From: Zea mays
Taxonomy: Eukaryota; Streptophyta; Magnoliopsida; Poales; Poaceae
Direction of reading: 5' to 3'
Length of the DNA: 64,000 nt
Assembly (NCBI RefSeq): GCF_902167145.1
Contig: NC_050098.1
Coordinates: forward strand, 128,600,207 to 128,664,206
Of the stretch, positions 10,668 to 22,706 are shown one piece after another; the first letter of the stretch is position 1; each line of letters starts with the position of its first letter. A program made the translations under genes and the position numbers. Below the pieces are notes generated by a model. It was not told where the DNA came from. It made no database searches and worked only from the letters and a program-made list of their open reading frames with translations.

Positions 10668-11942
10668 ATACTTGTTTGATTGTGGTTGCCCTGGCCAAGG
10701 TATTCCATGTACTACATAATTCGTTCATTCGAACATCATTATTTGAGCATGCATGCATGATATCAAAGTTGTTCAAATGTTACAAATTAATCGAATTCTG
10801 GAAAGTATAGCAGCAGGCAGGCCGCCTAGAGAAAGCAAATTATAGTAATTCCAGACGAAGGAAGCCCTAGATTTTACTCTATACATTCTAATTAAATTAT
10901 ACGATGTTTCGGTTTATTTAGATACATAAATTTTATTATATACTTATGTGTGTGCGAAGTCAGAACCTCTTATAAATTAGAATAATAAGAGTACTATAAA
11001 TAGTTATATTCAAGGGCAGGAATTCTAGTATATCAATTCTAAAATTATTGTAAATCATAATTTGAATGAATGAGGACAGCAGTAGTAGGTCACTAAGTCT
11101 AAAACTCAAACTAGCTCATTGGCACAGATTCTAGAAAATCATCTACAAAATTCCTACAAATGATAACTATGGAAATTATTGCAAGAGCACGAAAGCAGAC
11201 TCCTATAAATGACATTCATAGTCATCTAGTCTTGCAATCATAGTAGTGGTCATAATTGAATCATGGTAAATCAATGTAGTCAATGTAGTAACAAAATCCT
11301 TAGAACATCTTGGCATTAATTTGTTATAACTATATCAAACTATGATAACTACCACATATTAAATCACGGTAAATTTCCTACACTATACTAACTGTTTCCT
11401 CTAGATATCATGGGGTCAAATCCTATTGACTCATATGAATTATCACCTCAAGCTATTAGAAATGTGGCTAATATGTGGCTAGCCATAAAATAACTTTATT
11501 TTATATTTATTACAACAATGTTTGTACTTATTTACCAAAAGGTGAATATTTATTTATGTCACATGTGTTAGTATAACTCATGATGATATTTGTCATTATC
11601 ATTGCATAACGACACCAGGTTACCATAGGTACCGAAAAGGGACATGGGTGATTTATAAGGTTCAGGTTATATGATGTGTAATACTCTACATCCTATTTGT
11701 GTAAGGTGAATTGATGTTTATCGATATAAAGAAGATTACAAGCTTAAAACTAAGCACAATGACCACTTACCTCTCCCTTCTCTCTTGGTTCTGGTGAGTG
11801 TTCTAGATTTATTGGGATCTAGTTCCCCTCTATCTATGTTTCCTAGAATCGACATATCTATCCTAATGCTCTAAAGCCACAAATTAGGCTCAAAGCTCAA
11901 AGGAAAGCATTTGAAGCCAAATGTCGAATCCAGAATTGGAGT
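10668..11942. other. AT-rich stretch without recognised gene
   Basis: About 1.3 kb. I see no convincing ORF, known LTR end or TIR. The only ORF-like stretch (11911-12099) mostly lies within the adjacent LTR. It may be ancient element debris or original intergenic DNA. Confidence 0.6.
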
Positions 11943-12557
11943 TGTTGGTCACTTGTTCTCAAGTGTTGTGAATCAAGAACAAGGCAACACAATTGTTAAA
12001 GATAAAAGACCTTCGTCCTCCAAAGCATTGTTTCCCCTCGGATTCAATAGTCATCGGACGAAGGTCATGAAGGACATACCTTCATCATTTCATAAATAAA
12101 TTAGAATACATGAATATAAATATAATGGATACAGATTATCAATACATTTGTATTAGCATTCTTTTAAATTTATAAGAGTATTAACATAATTTGTATTACA
12201 TTTATACCTTCGGCTTGCTCGAAGATGATGACGCGAGAGAGTGATTACAATTCAACGTGAACAGTACGGTGCTATTGTTCATCTATTTATAGGCACAAGA
12301 CGCAGCCCGAGTAAAATTACATTCTTGACCTTCAACATTTGTTTATAAGCATAACTTAAAACAATAGGGTCTATTTGGTCTTTTCATCCTCTTCTTGATC
12401 TAAGCCGAAGCTGATGGCAGCTTCAGCACTTGCCATCGTTGCTTTTAAGCGAGGTCTTCGTCTTGAGGGCCTTCGGCAGAAAGTGGGAAATCTTCAGGAC
12501 CACTTTGCCGATGGACTTTGTTTTGAGGACCTTTGGCGGAGAAGAAGACCCCCAACA
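11943..12557 (-). repeat. 3' LTR of a Cinful/Zeon-like element (fragment)
   Basis: On the minus strand it starts TGTTGGGGGTC at 12557 and ends GACCAACA at 11943 (615 bp, short TGTTGG/CCAACA inverted ends). It contains a TATA-like CCTATAAATAGATGAACA (minus strand, about 12275-12292) and repeated CCTTCGG/CCGAAGG text typical of maize Cinful/Zeon LTRs. A purine-rich GAAGGGGC next to 12557 fits a polypurine tract, making this the 3' LTR. Family call is from recognition; the right part of the element is lost. Confidence 0.65.
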
Positions 12558-13170
12558 GTAGCCCCTTCGCGGTGCTAGATCGTTTTTTATAACGAGCTCG
12601 ATCCGTGAATAACACGAAGGCTTCATAATGCCGAAGATCCGAAAAACACCTTCTCTGAGCTTGTTATCAAAAAACAATTAAAATATTCCAAGCGCTTTCC
12701 GGTCCACCGTTCAGCTAGTATACGCGCTTTGGCGGTTTGCCTTCTTTTCCTGCAGGGCTATATAAACAGATAGGTTGGTGAGAAGTTACCACAACATTCA
12801 TTACTATTGCATCGTTGTGCTGTTGAAATTTTTAACTGAAGTCGAAGCTCTCTGCACTGTACTTTCGAATAAGCACTTCATCGCTTATGATCAACTTCGT
12901 CTAAAAGAAGCTGAACAACGAAATGGCCAGAGTAAGATCCACTACAAGGGTGTCCCACGAGGGAGATGAAACTGAAGCACCCATATCAGAAATGATGAGG
13001 CGGTCAGGACTGGTTGTGCAAGAGGGAGCTATTGCTGAAGGTACCTCTAATGCCGAAGCAGAACGAGACATGGCGGAAGTTGAGAGAGATAACGAAAGTA
13101 AAGAGGATGATAGTATTATGTGCCCAACTAAGCCTAGCCATGTTGAATTTGGAAAATCCACAGTAAAGGT
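12558..13170. mobile_element. Internal 3' region of the Cinful/Zeon-like fragment
   Basis: Sequence between the LTR and the insertion point of element A. It has its own plus-strand promoter-like text (CTATATAAACAG near 12764, minus the LTR direction) and an antisense ORF from 12923. It stops abruptly at 13170, where the LTR of A begins. Antisense extra ORFs near the 3' LTR are known in some Tat-lineage grass elements such as Grande. Confidence 0.55.
12923..13170 (+). pseudogene. Antisense accessory ORF, truncated by insertion of A
   Basis: The first 83 codons of an ORF opposite to the flanking LTR. It begins MARVRSTTRVSHEGDE, continues ISEMMRRSGLVVQEGA and an acidic, alanine/glutamate-rich tract, and is cut after HVEFGKSTV where the LTR of A starts; the frame then runs into LTR sequence to 13264. 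The Met was chosen because the frame upstream has no better start and a TATA-like box lies 160 bp upstream. Function unknown. The N-terminus resembles that of the accessory ORF of element C (MARLRHTARKS). Confidence 0.55.
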
Positions 13171-14007
13171 TGTAATACCCAAAAATGTATACAAAGAGAA
13201 TATATTTGATCTCCCTATTTTGTGTGACATATATTTATCACAACAAGAGCATACATATCATTAAGAGTGATTAATTAAAACAAATGATACTAAAATAAAA
13301 GAATGTGCATCATGTTGGAGTTTTGTTTGTGCATTTAATAAAATAATAACATTGGTAAAAAATATTATAATGAGTGGAAGGTTTAGATTAAAACATAAAT
13401 TTGAATTTGGGGATTAAAAACCTATTTTTAATATTTAAGAATGAGAAATAACAAGGGAGGAGAAAGAAAATATTATACAAATAAAAAGAAATAGATAAAT
13501 ATATTCTTCTTATACTAGAATTTTAATTTGGATACTTAGCTCAAATGTGAGGACCATGACAGAATTCAAACTTAAATTTGAAATCAAGAAAAGGAAAGTG
13601 AAAGGAAACCAGAAATGTAAAAAGAAAAAGAAAAGCTTGGAGAACTCGGATGGGCCAAATCTGGCTGACAGGCCCAACTTGCCTCTTCCTCCGCACGGCC
13701 CAGTAGCATTTCGGCGCCGACCAGTGGGCTCGTACCGTCATCCTCAAGAACTGCACAACCCAACCGTGTCGTGGCGTCGACCATCTGGGCCCACAACCTG
13801 GCCTCCATCACGCGCTCGTGACTGACCGACCACCTACAGGCGGGCCTATTCACCAGCGACCGATGCGGCGCACGGACTCTCACTCCCGCTACTGTCTAGG
13901 GCCCGCATGTCAGGGCGGTCACCTTCAACAGCTCGGCCGAGCTCCGTGCGGGTAATGGTGAAGCGGCCGTCGCGAAATCCGGGTGGCCGGGACGACTTTT
14001 CCTGTGC

Positions 14008-14017
14008 CTATATGAAA
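14008..14017 (+). promoter_or_regulatory. TATA-like box in 5' LTR of A
   Basis: CCTATATGAAAT lies about 840 bp into the LTR and is followed by a pyrimidine-rich leader (CCTCCCTCTCTCCTCTCCTC), as expected near a transcription start. The matching position in the 3' LTR is CCTATATGAG at 26715. Confidence 0.55.
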
Positions 14018-16428
14018 TTCGGGGCCATGGTTCCTCCCTCTCTCCTCTCCTCCTCAATTTCGCGTGCGTCGCCAACCACCCCATCCTCTGGTCCCCGTCG
14101 CGGGCAGTGAAGACATTGGGCTCGGTTCACCGTAGATTACCGAATCCTAACATCGATTATAGCCGGGAAGGAGTCAGGGAGAGTCGTGCGGTCATTGGTG
14201 GGACATCTTCTTCCATGAAGGCGCCTCGATTGCTCGTGAATTCCTCGGCGTCGTTACACCGCGGCTGCGGACCGCGCTTCGTCATGGACTGCACGCCTAC
14301 GCGCACGATTCTCGGTATGGACCCCTTGCCCTTATTCGCCTTCATTTCCGCAACGAGTAGAACCGTTTGATTCAAGGATTGGTGTGCCTTTGTTGAGGAT
14401 TCACCTTGCTGTAACGCGGGTGGGGCTTTGTGTTTGGAATCTGGGGAAGAAAGGCCGTCATTGGGTTCATAGTCGATAGGGCTACGCATAGGGTCTTTCG
14501 GAATGCGGGATTGGTGCCCTGGGCACGCTATTGGCGGGCTCCGGTCTGGCGCCGCCGTGGTGCTGGGCATCGTTGTCCTGACACCGCCGACGTTGGTAGG
14601 GAGCGCCACGGGTCGTCGATCTGCTCATGTACGGCCACGATTAGATGCTAGGGTACCGGTTCAATGGGCTCAATCGGGTCCGTCCGTCTCCGATCTAGTG
14701 CATGGGATTCACAGAGGGCAACATAAAATCTGGGCCGCATATCTTAAATCGTGCGGTCAGCATAGGATACTGGTTTATTTACACCTACGATCTAATATGG
14801 GCGCTAGATCTCGGATCCAAAGGCCGAGAGCGCCACGTACCCCTTCGTGGGTGCATTTTGTTAAAGAGCCCCCGGGAAAAATGGAAACCAACCCGCCGTC
14901 CACTCGGGTTATTCACTGAGTCTTAGAAAACTTTGGTTCAGGCCCCTACGCTTTCTGAAATTTGACGCCCAGTCCAAAGAAGAATAAAAATAGAGAAATA
15001 AATATAGAAATTGATTTTTAATATAAAATAAATTTAGAAACTTGGACAATTCGTATTTAATTCATTTTAATTCCAAATTGATCCATTCCAATTTCTATAA
15101 TTTTATAATATTATTGTTTATCACCTAGAGTCTCTGTTTTGGCATGAAAACCATAATAAAATTTATTTCATAGTTAATCTTGTATCAAATACATAATACC
15201 TTTGGAAATTCATAACTTAAAATCCATAACTCCAAAATTAATGATTCATGTTCCTAGGATCTTATTTTAATGTGTAGATTATTATTATGTATTTTGTTTA
15301 CATGTTTGGTGTGATGTTAATTTTTGCTATACTATGTATGTTTGTATTGATGCGAGTAGACGAGCAACTGAGGTTCAGCAGATAGAAGTTGCTGAGCAGG
15401 AGTTCATTGAAGGCAAGTTGTGCCCTTGATCACATCTTTTTACCCAGTCATGTTCTTATTAATCATAATGATCTGCATAGGTTAATCTTGATGGGATCCA
15501 ATAGGTTACCTTAGTTTTGGCCATCTTTATACCTTGTTTTGCCACTGAATATTTTTGGGTAGTACTTGCTATTGCTTTATGTGGTTTTGGGTATGGAGAT
15601 ACATTATTCATGATTACACTTTTATTATTAGTTTATTCTTACTGTTCATGTTAAGATCATTATGTTAATGGGAACATGGAGCGACCACCCGGGAAAATAG
15701 TGCTACCACAAGGGTAGTATGGGATGCCCTTGGCTGATTAACTAGGAAAGCTAGTGGATGACTACCATACTCGATAGGGGCAAGGGCAGTAGAGGAGTGG
15801 TCAGTGTAGGGAGGTCCTTGGGTTGATTTTGCTGCGATGGTGGTCAGGCGAGGGATCCCTGCTCGGGAGCTTCCTATAAATTGTAGCGGGTTTTCTGAAG
15901 CTAATGGAACTTTGTAAAGGCCTCGTAGTGTTACCCTGCCTCGCCTCCTCGGTAGAGGTGTATGGGATTGGACGTCTCTTGGCAGATGGGTAACATGACA
16001 TATGGGTAAAGATGTGCAACCTCTGCAGAGTGTAAAACTGGTATACTAGCCGTGCTCATGGTCATGAGCAGCTCGGACCCTCACATGATTAATCTATGGA
16101 ATTAAAACTCAATTTATCATTTGCATCGCATTGGTATTATTTTATTATTACTTTATTTATTATTACTATGGTTTGGTATTTACTTACACTTAGTAACTGC
16201 TAATAAAATTTAGACCAACTTATAAAAGCAATGCTCAGCTTCAACCTTTATTTTGTTGATCAAGCCTTACACTTCACATGAACTCCCACCTTTGGTGAGT
16301 TCATGCACATTATTCCCCACAACTTGTTGAGCTATGAACGTATGTGAGCTCACCCTTGCTGTCTCACACCCCCCACAGGAGAAGAACAGGTGGTTCAAGA
16401 GGAGCCGCCTAGTGAGGAGTTCGACTTA

Positions 16429-16991
16429 GGGCCCGTTTGGCACAGCTCCAGCTCCTGATTCTAAGCGAGGATCTGGAGAAGCTGTGCCAAACGGGTATTT
16501 TTTTAAACTGATTCTCGTGTGGAGCCGAAAGATCGGGAGTCGTTTTTGTGAAGAAATGCGGGATCTAAAAAAACCTGCTCCACCCTCCCTTAAAACAGCT
16601 CCTCAACCAACCAAATATGGACATCCCCTTAAAGTTTGATCGAAATTACCCGCAATTGCCATTGGACAAAAACATAACGAGCCAATTTATGGATTAAACA
16701 TTTGAGACCATTTTATGCACTACTATGATGGGAATATTTTATATGTTATTGTTTCATAATTTGTTTCCGTATATGCATCCTACTTATTCGTTTGTAACAA
16801 AGTTGAACTGCAAAGGGTAAAACAAACAATCGCCACAGACCACCAACTCTCAGAAGACAAGAATCAGTTTACTTGCCAAACAGTTTTAAAAATGATTCTG
16901 ATTCTCAAGGAGAATCAGGAGGATCAGCTCCTCACGAGGATCAAGATCTGGAGCTAAAGAAGCAGGAGCTGGAGCTTTGCCAAACGGGCCC
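16429..16991. mobile_element. Tourist-like MITE in 5' LTR of A
   Basis: Terminal inverted repeats GGGCCCGTTTGGCACAGCTC and, inverted, GGGCCCGTTTGGCAAAGCTC (TIR homology about 28 bp), flanked by TTA on both sides (16426-16428 and 16992-16994). The 3-bp TTA duplication fits PIF/Harbinger-mobilised Tourist elements. No coding capacity. Confidence 0.85.
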
Positions 16992-17217
16992 TTAATCTAG
17001 GTGGCGTCTCCCAGTCAGCTTTGTGGCGCCAGGGAAATAAGATTTAGTTTGTTTTATATTTATCATTTATTTTGTAAGGCTTCCGCTATTTAATAAGTAC
17101 ATTCATGATATTTATGACATTTATCTCTCTGCACTCTGTTATTATGTGTGTTGTTCTTCCTTGGTGCACATATGAGATGCACCCGGCTTTATCCCTTAAA
17201 TCCGGGTGTGACAGAAG

Positions 17218-17229
17218 TGGTATCAGAGC
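17218..17229 (+). other. Primer-binding site of A (initiator Met tRNA)
   Basis: TGGTATCAGAGC, four bases after the LTR end. This is the usual complement to the 3' end of plant initiator Met tRNA. Confidence 0.9.
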
Positions 17230-17682
17230 AAATGTTGATTCTAGGACAAAACCTAGATAGAAATGGACAAACCCTTACCTACTTACCTTACTCTGATTCT
17301 TTCTATACTTATCTTGATCCTGTCCCACCTTCTACTTTTCTACTCTGATTATTCTTACCTTTTCTATTTTAAGACAAGGAGGATTTCACACCTTGGAATC
17401 CTACATTTATGACCTTTTTAAGAGATAGGAGGCCTAAGACAAAATTAAAACTATTTTCTATATTTAAAATGTTAGATGATTGTTCTGATGATAATGTATG
17501 ATTTGCTTCTTTGATTAATTGATTGGAATAGTGTAGTTGGGCATCTTAGTTGTACCACCATAAGGTAATGTATTAGCTTTAGTAGGTGACACACTTAGCT
17601 AATAAATCTCCCAAAGTAACATGTGTCGTAATTACTGCCTTGTCTACAATCCTTTCTTTCTTACCATATGTTTCTAATTCAG

Positions 17683-18900
17683 ATGGTAAATACCAGGAAG
17701 GGTGGTGGAATTGATCTACCTCCCAATTGACAGACTCAGAGGATATTCAGACAACCACAACAACAACCTGAGATGGATCCTCCACAGCCTCCACCAGCCA
17801 GAGCTTATCCCGCAGTTACTGCCCATATGCGGATAATGCAGCAGATGGCAGATACCATGGTGGACATGCATGCACAGATGCGGTAGGAACGCCAAGAGAT
17901 GCGCCAGGAGAGAGAGAGAGAGGATATACGCCAGGAGATGTGCCAAGAGCGAGAGGAGATACGCCAGGAGAGGAGCGTGCAACAGCAGCAAGCACCACTA
18001 CCACCACCGCCACCTCCACTTCCACCCCGGGACAAGCACCGGGAATTTATGAGCCACAAGCCGCCTACCTTCGCCAGCTCGCCAGATCCACTCCATGCGG
18101 ATGATTGGTTGAAGTCAATTGATAAGATGCTCAACATCGCCCAATGCTCTGACCAGGAGAAGGTTATATATGCTTCTTGTCGTCTGACTGGTCCTGCTGC
18201 TGACTGGTGGGATTCTTATGTTGTTGCCCATGATGCTGCTGACACTATTACTTGGGCAGAATTCACAGCTCAGTTCAGAAACTAACACATTCCCGCTGGA
18301 TTGATGAAGATCAAGAATAAGGAGTTTCTGTCATTGAAGCAAGGCAACATGTATGTCAGTGAGTACCAAGATAAATTCATTCAGCTGTCAAGATATGCTC
18401 CTGATGAGGTGGATGATGATGAGAGGAAGAAAGAACATTTCATTGAGGGACTCAATGGGCCACTACAGTATGCACTGGTTGCTCACACATTTCCATCATT
18501 CCAGAGGCTACTAGATAAAGCTCTTGCTATTGAACACAAGCATGTTCAACTGGGAGATTTGAAGAGGAACGCCATTGCCCAGGGACAGGGTAGCAGCAGT
18601 GTTCGACCTTGCTACGTTCCACCTCAAGGTACCCCAGCTCATCCAGGAGGAGGACCACGTCCAGCTCAGTATGCTCCACAGGGGACTCCACAGACACCCC
18701 ACACTCCTTAGGCTGCCCCCACTGGCACCCCGGCGAGGCCTACAGGACAGAAGACTGGCCCTACATGCTTCAAGTACACTTAGATTGGGCACTATGCTAA
18801 TGCTTGTCCGGTTGGGAATTCTGGTACACCAGCTCAGAACAAGCAATAGACTCCTGGCAAGGGATACTCTATTGCCAGGGTTAATCAAGTCGCTGATGCT
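17683..18900 (+). pseudogene. gag of A (several stops)
   Basis: Begins MVNTRKGGGIDLPPN at 17683, directly after TTTCTAATTCAG, a 3' splice-site-like string. The gag core is clear: HKPPTFASSPDPLHADDWLK, LTGPAADWWDSYVVAHD, then IPAGLMKIKNKEFLSLKQGN and MYVSEYQDKFIQLSRYAPDE. Stops fall at about 17728, 17884, 18283, 18709, 18781 and 18847. A cysteine-knuckle region is reduced to a partial match (TCFKYT, HYANACPVG). Encodes the particle protein in intact relatives, such as element C. Confidence 0.85.
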
Positions 18901-19598
18901 ACTCCTGAAGGTGCTGACATCGCACTTGGTATGTTTTATATTAATGCAATTTCTACAACCATATTATTTGATTCTGGTGCTACACATTCATTTATGTCTG
19001 CTCGATATGCCAACACAAATGAGATACCACTGCAAAATATAAAAACACCAATGATAGTAATTACACCTAAAGGGCCTGTTGAGGCAAATCTTATGACACA
19101 TAGATTGACATTAACAATTATGGGATGAGAATTCTAGGCTACCGCTATAATATTAGTGGCAAGCAGTATAGATCTGATCCTTGGTATGTCATGGTTAAGA
19201 AAGGCTAAGGTCATTATACTATGTGGTAGGGGTACTGTAGAACTCACCAGCCCTAAAGGAGAAAGATTTGAAGTTGAAATTGCAATAACTACCTCTACCA
19301 GACGTGCGGCATTCTTTATAGCCGAGGAGTTTGTTGGTGACAACATTCGTGTGGTTAGGGATTTCCAAATGTCTTTCCAGATGAGTTACCAGGGATGCCA
19401 CCGGAGAGGGAAGTTGAGTTTGTCATTGATCTCTTACCTGGGACTGCTCCTATTTCTAAACGCCCCTACCAAATGTCCGTAGAAGAGTTACAAGAACTTA
19501 AGAAGCAGTTAACGGAGTTACAGTAGGTAGGGTACATTCGTCCGAGTTCCTCACCTTGGGGAGCACCGGTACTGTTTGTACAGAAGAAGGATGGTTCG
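18901..19598 (+). pseudogene. Protease and start of RT of A
   Basis: TTILFDSGATHSFMSARYAN is the aspartic protease active site (DSG) and SSIDLILGMSWLRKAKVII its C-terminal part. The RT N-terminal region follows after a frame change ([20 protein letters not shown] and IRPSSSPWGAPVLFVQKKDG) up to 19598, where the solo LTR is inserted. Stops at 19125 and 19525. RT resumes at 23213. Confidence 0.85.
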
Positions 19599-21353
19599 TG
19601 AAGCGTCCCGATCCTCTGGGACTCAAATGTGATACAATTACTAGTCCCAGGAGGCTAGTAAACACATTTATACATCAGATGATTCCAGATCTGCTTAAAC
19701 GAGACAAACCTATAAAAGTGGCGAACAACTTTAAGAGTTGGTCCACAACTCGGAACATATCATCAGAGTGGGGCTGAAGCAGCCCGATATACGCAGCGAA
19801 GCAAATCAGCGGTCCAACAGCCACAGGCAAGGTTGGGAACAGTCGTAACTCTTACCCGATCTCCTTTTTCTAAAAAACAACAAATAAGCAAGGGTGAGTA
19901 CAAACGTACTCAGCAGCCCACCTTCACCCGCGGAATGGGGAAATCAGATATAATGCATGGAATATGTGGAGCTCAGAATATTTTGCAGAAACAGCAATAT
20001 TTTATGCAGGGTTGTTTTGAAAAACATTTTGTACTTTTGCAAAGCGCATCCTCTCCAAAAGGAGCAGGAAGTTTTTCAATATTAGAACAAAATCCCCTGG
20101 ACTAAACCACCCAGGTATCTCAGCAGTTTCTCACTGGTTTTTCCTTTTTCAAAAAACAGCTACTGGACTTCCCGTCCACCATAGCTCACGGCTCAACCGC
20201 CGAACCTTTTAAAAACCACTTTTCTCAAACGCACCCCCTTTTTTTGGAAAACAAGACATTAATTGACATACCATACCAGACTCGTCTATTCCTGTGGACA
20301 CAGACTATTCGAATAGGTTTGAACTCTGCGCAGAGGTGTACACTTTACCCACTAGTCCGGCTCTGCGATCTCATAGCTAGTGAGACCCGAATCCGAATCT
20401 CTTTCTTTCCTCGCACATCCTAACCTTAACGGTTATCCAGAAGGAGTCAGGCCACCACCATGTCCAAACCAGACAAAACTTTCCCCCTCCTTATCCTCCC
20501 GGTGCTCCCCAGCCTTCATAACCCTGGGGTTGGACCGTACGAGTTCAGATTGAGTGACTGCCCACACAGTCTCGAGTGGTTGTACTATTAAAGAGTACAG
20601 ATAGTGAAGATGACAAACCGGTCTTTATATGAGGGGACAATCCTTCTGCTCACGCCTAAACCAGTTGAGCCAACACCTTAGGTCCTCCCCTAAACCAGGG
20701 AGTCCCTGATTATCCCACTCACAAGGTGATAAGGGTGAAAACCCTTCATCACACACATTTTGAAAAGCATTTTCTTTTGAAAACTCACACTTGTTCTCAA
20801 ATCATTTAGAACATATATATCAGGGATTGATTGTGGCAAGCGGCTGGGTGGCCATAATAACTTGTCTCAAAATCATATCATGCATAAAATAACAGGCTGA
20901 GGGTTGTGGTTGAAAAATCATAGGTAATTTATGCATCAAAGGGATCCAGTGAGCTTGTCGTGCTTATTCGGCGAAGGGGGAAGGGGAGCTCGCGGAACTG
21001 GCTTCTGGCTCCACCGCCTAGCGTAGACTCGCGGATCTGGCCTCCACGAGACGGCACGAACGCTCCGATAACTATGCAACATGAACAAGCAAACATACAA
21101 ACGAGCAAGTATACCAACAAATATGTAGTATAGTGGTCATAATAGTGATACATGGATGGGTAGAGTCTTGAGTAGAATATGTGTCATGTGGTGTTGAGAT
21201 ACTACTAGTGGTGGAGCGGAGGTGCTTACCAGGAGGGTGGACTGGAGGCGAAGCGACACTATGCGTGTAGCCGGCAGAGCAGAGTAACTGAGTGGGTGGG
21301 GTGTTTGCCTTGGCTGAGGGTGTTGAGTGTGTGTGGAGAGGGAGAGGGTAGCT

Positions 21354-21366
21354 GGGTGTATTTATA
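21354..21366 (-). promoter_or_regulatory. TATA-like box in the solo LTR (inner)
   Basis: On the minus strand AGCTATAAATACACC. A second TATA-like box lies at 22695-22706, so the LTR may have two start sites or a duplicated promoter. Confidence 0.4.
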
Positions 21367-21779
21367 GCTGGGTGTATGTGGTGTAGCACAGTGAAGTTCA
21401 CTGTTGGTGAGAATAGTGACGAATGAATCGTCTGACTTAGTATGAACAGGAGAGTTATAGGCAGAATATGGGACAAGAGTATTTTGGGAGTTTTCTGGAA
21501 TATGGACCATGCTTAAGGGATGACATGGTTGGATAGGGAATAGTTTGATAAGAATTTAGAAACGAGGATTATTGGAATCTGAGTTTGGAAGCCTGGTTCG
21601 AAGGAATCTTAAAGTTAAGCGTGCTCAACTTGGAGAAACCTGGGATGGGTGACCAGATGGGAAGTTCCCTACTGGAAGGAAAATCACAGTCACCGGAGTT
21701 CGTATGACTGGAATATGGATCTGGCTGGTCTTAGGTGGACTGGACAGCATGATGTATGAGTAGTTTAAATTTGGGTGAT

Positions 21780-22590
21780 CGGCTAATCGATGAATAGTAA
21801 CGATGAATAGTGACGACAAAAAATTTACTAGATATCATCGATGAGTAGTAACGATGACGAATAGTAACGGTGATGAATAGTAACACTGAATAGTAACGAT
21901 GGTGAATAGTGTCAGTGAATAGTAATGATGAATAGTAACGGTGAATAGTGATGGTGAATAGTCGTATGAACGAACGATGAACGATGAATAGGAACTATGA
22001 ACGAACGATGAACGATGAATAGGAACTATGAACGAACGGACGAATGATCGAATGATCGGACGAACGAACGATCGGAATTTCGGCAGCATAACGGCAGGAC
22101 AAAGATTATCTGGAAGAATGAATAGGGACCATGAACGAACGATGAACGATGAATAGGAACTATGAACGAACGATGAACGATCGAACGATCGAACGAACGA
22201 ATGATCGGAATTTCGGCAGCATAACGGTAGGAAAAAGATTATTTGGACGAACGAACGAACGATCGAATGATCGAACGAACGAACGATCGGAATTTCGGCA
22301 GCATAACGGCAGGACAAAGATTATCTGGAAGAACGATGAATAGGGACTATGAACGAACGATGAACGATGAATAGGAACTATGAACGAATGATGAACGATC
22401 GAATGATCGAACGAACGAACGATCGGAATTTCGGCAGCATAACGGCAGGAAAAAGATTATTTGGACGAACGAACGGACGAACGATCGAACGATCGGACGA
22501 ACGGACGAACGAACCATGAACGATCGGACGAACGAATGAACAAACTAAGAACAGGGGGACGAACGATCGAAGAACGACCGAACGATCCTT
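21780..22590. repeat. GAAC/GATC-type minisatellite in the solo LTR
   Basis: About 800 bp built from GAACGAACGATGAACGAT- and GAATAGTAACGATG-like short units. A longer unit containing CGGAATTTCGGCAGCATAAC recurs at 22073, 22206, 22288 and 22424. Long frames here (for example 21835-22317 minus) are repeat artefacts. Confidence 0.9.
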
Positions 22591-22694
22591 GTGCTAGTGT
22601 GTGCTTGTGTGGAACATGGAGTGGGTGTGTGTGGGGGGGGAAGAGAGTTGCCATGAAATGGCTTGGGGTGGGATGAGAGGAGGCCCTTGCCCCT

Positions 22695-22706
22695 CTATTT
22701 ATAGCC
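22695..22706 (-). promoter_or_regulatory. TATA-like box in the solo LTR (outer)
   Basis: On the minus strand GGCTATAAATAGAGG, about 510 bp inside the LTR start, a usual distance for a U3 promoter. Confidence 0.5.

Larger units (their letters stand above)
13171..17213 (+). repeat. 5' LTR of A
   Basis: Starts TGTAATACCCAAAAATG and ends CCGGGTGTGACA, 4,043 bp including a 563-bp MITE. The first ~1.35 kb aligns with 25898-27251. The terminal ~30 bp can form a hairpin (CACCCGGCTTT against AAATCCGGGTG). A block around 15,990-16,080 with CTCTGCAGAG is shared with the other chromovirus LTRs. Confidence 0.9.

Noticed and set aside
11911..12099. 62-codon ORF near the Cinful-like LTR
   Set aside because: Spans the LTR boundary at 11943, has no recognisable domain and is short enough to be chance.
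13547..14926. Several 60-150 codon ORFs in the GC-rich part of the A LTR
   Set aside because: They overlap in many frames and on both strands. Frames related to some of them occur in the 3' LTR only because the DNA is repeated.
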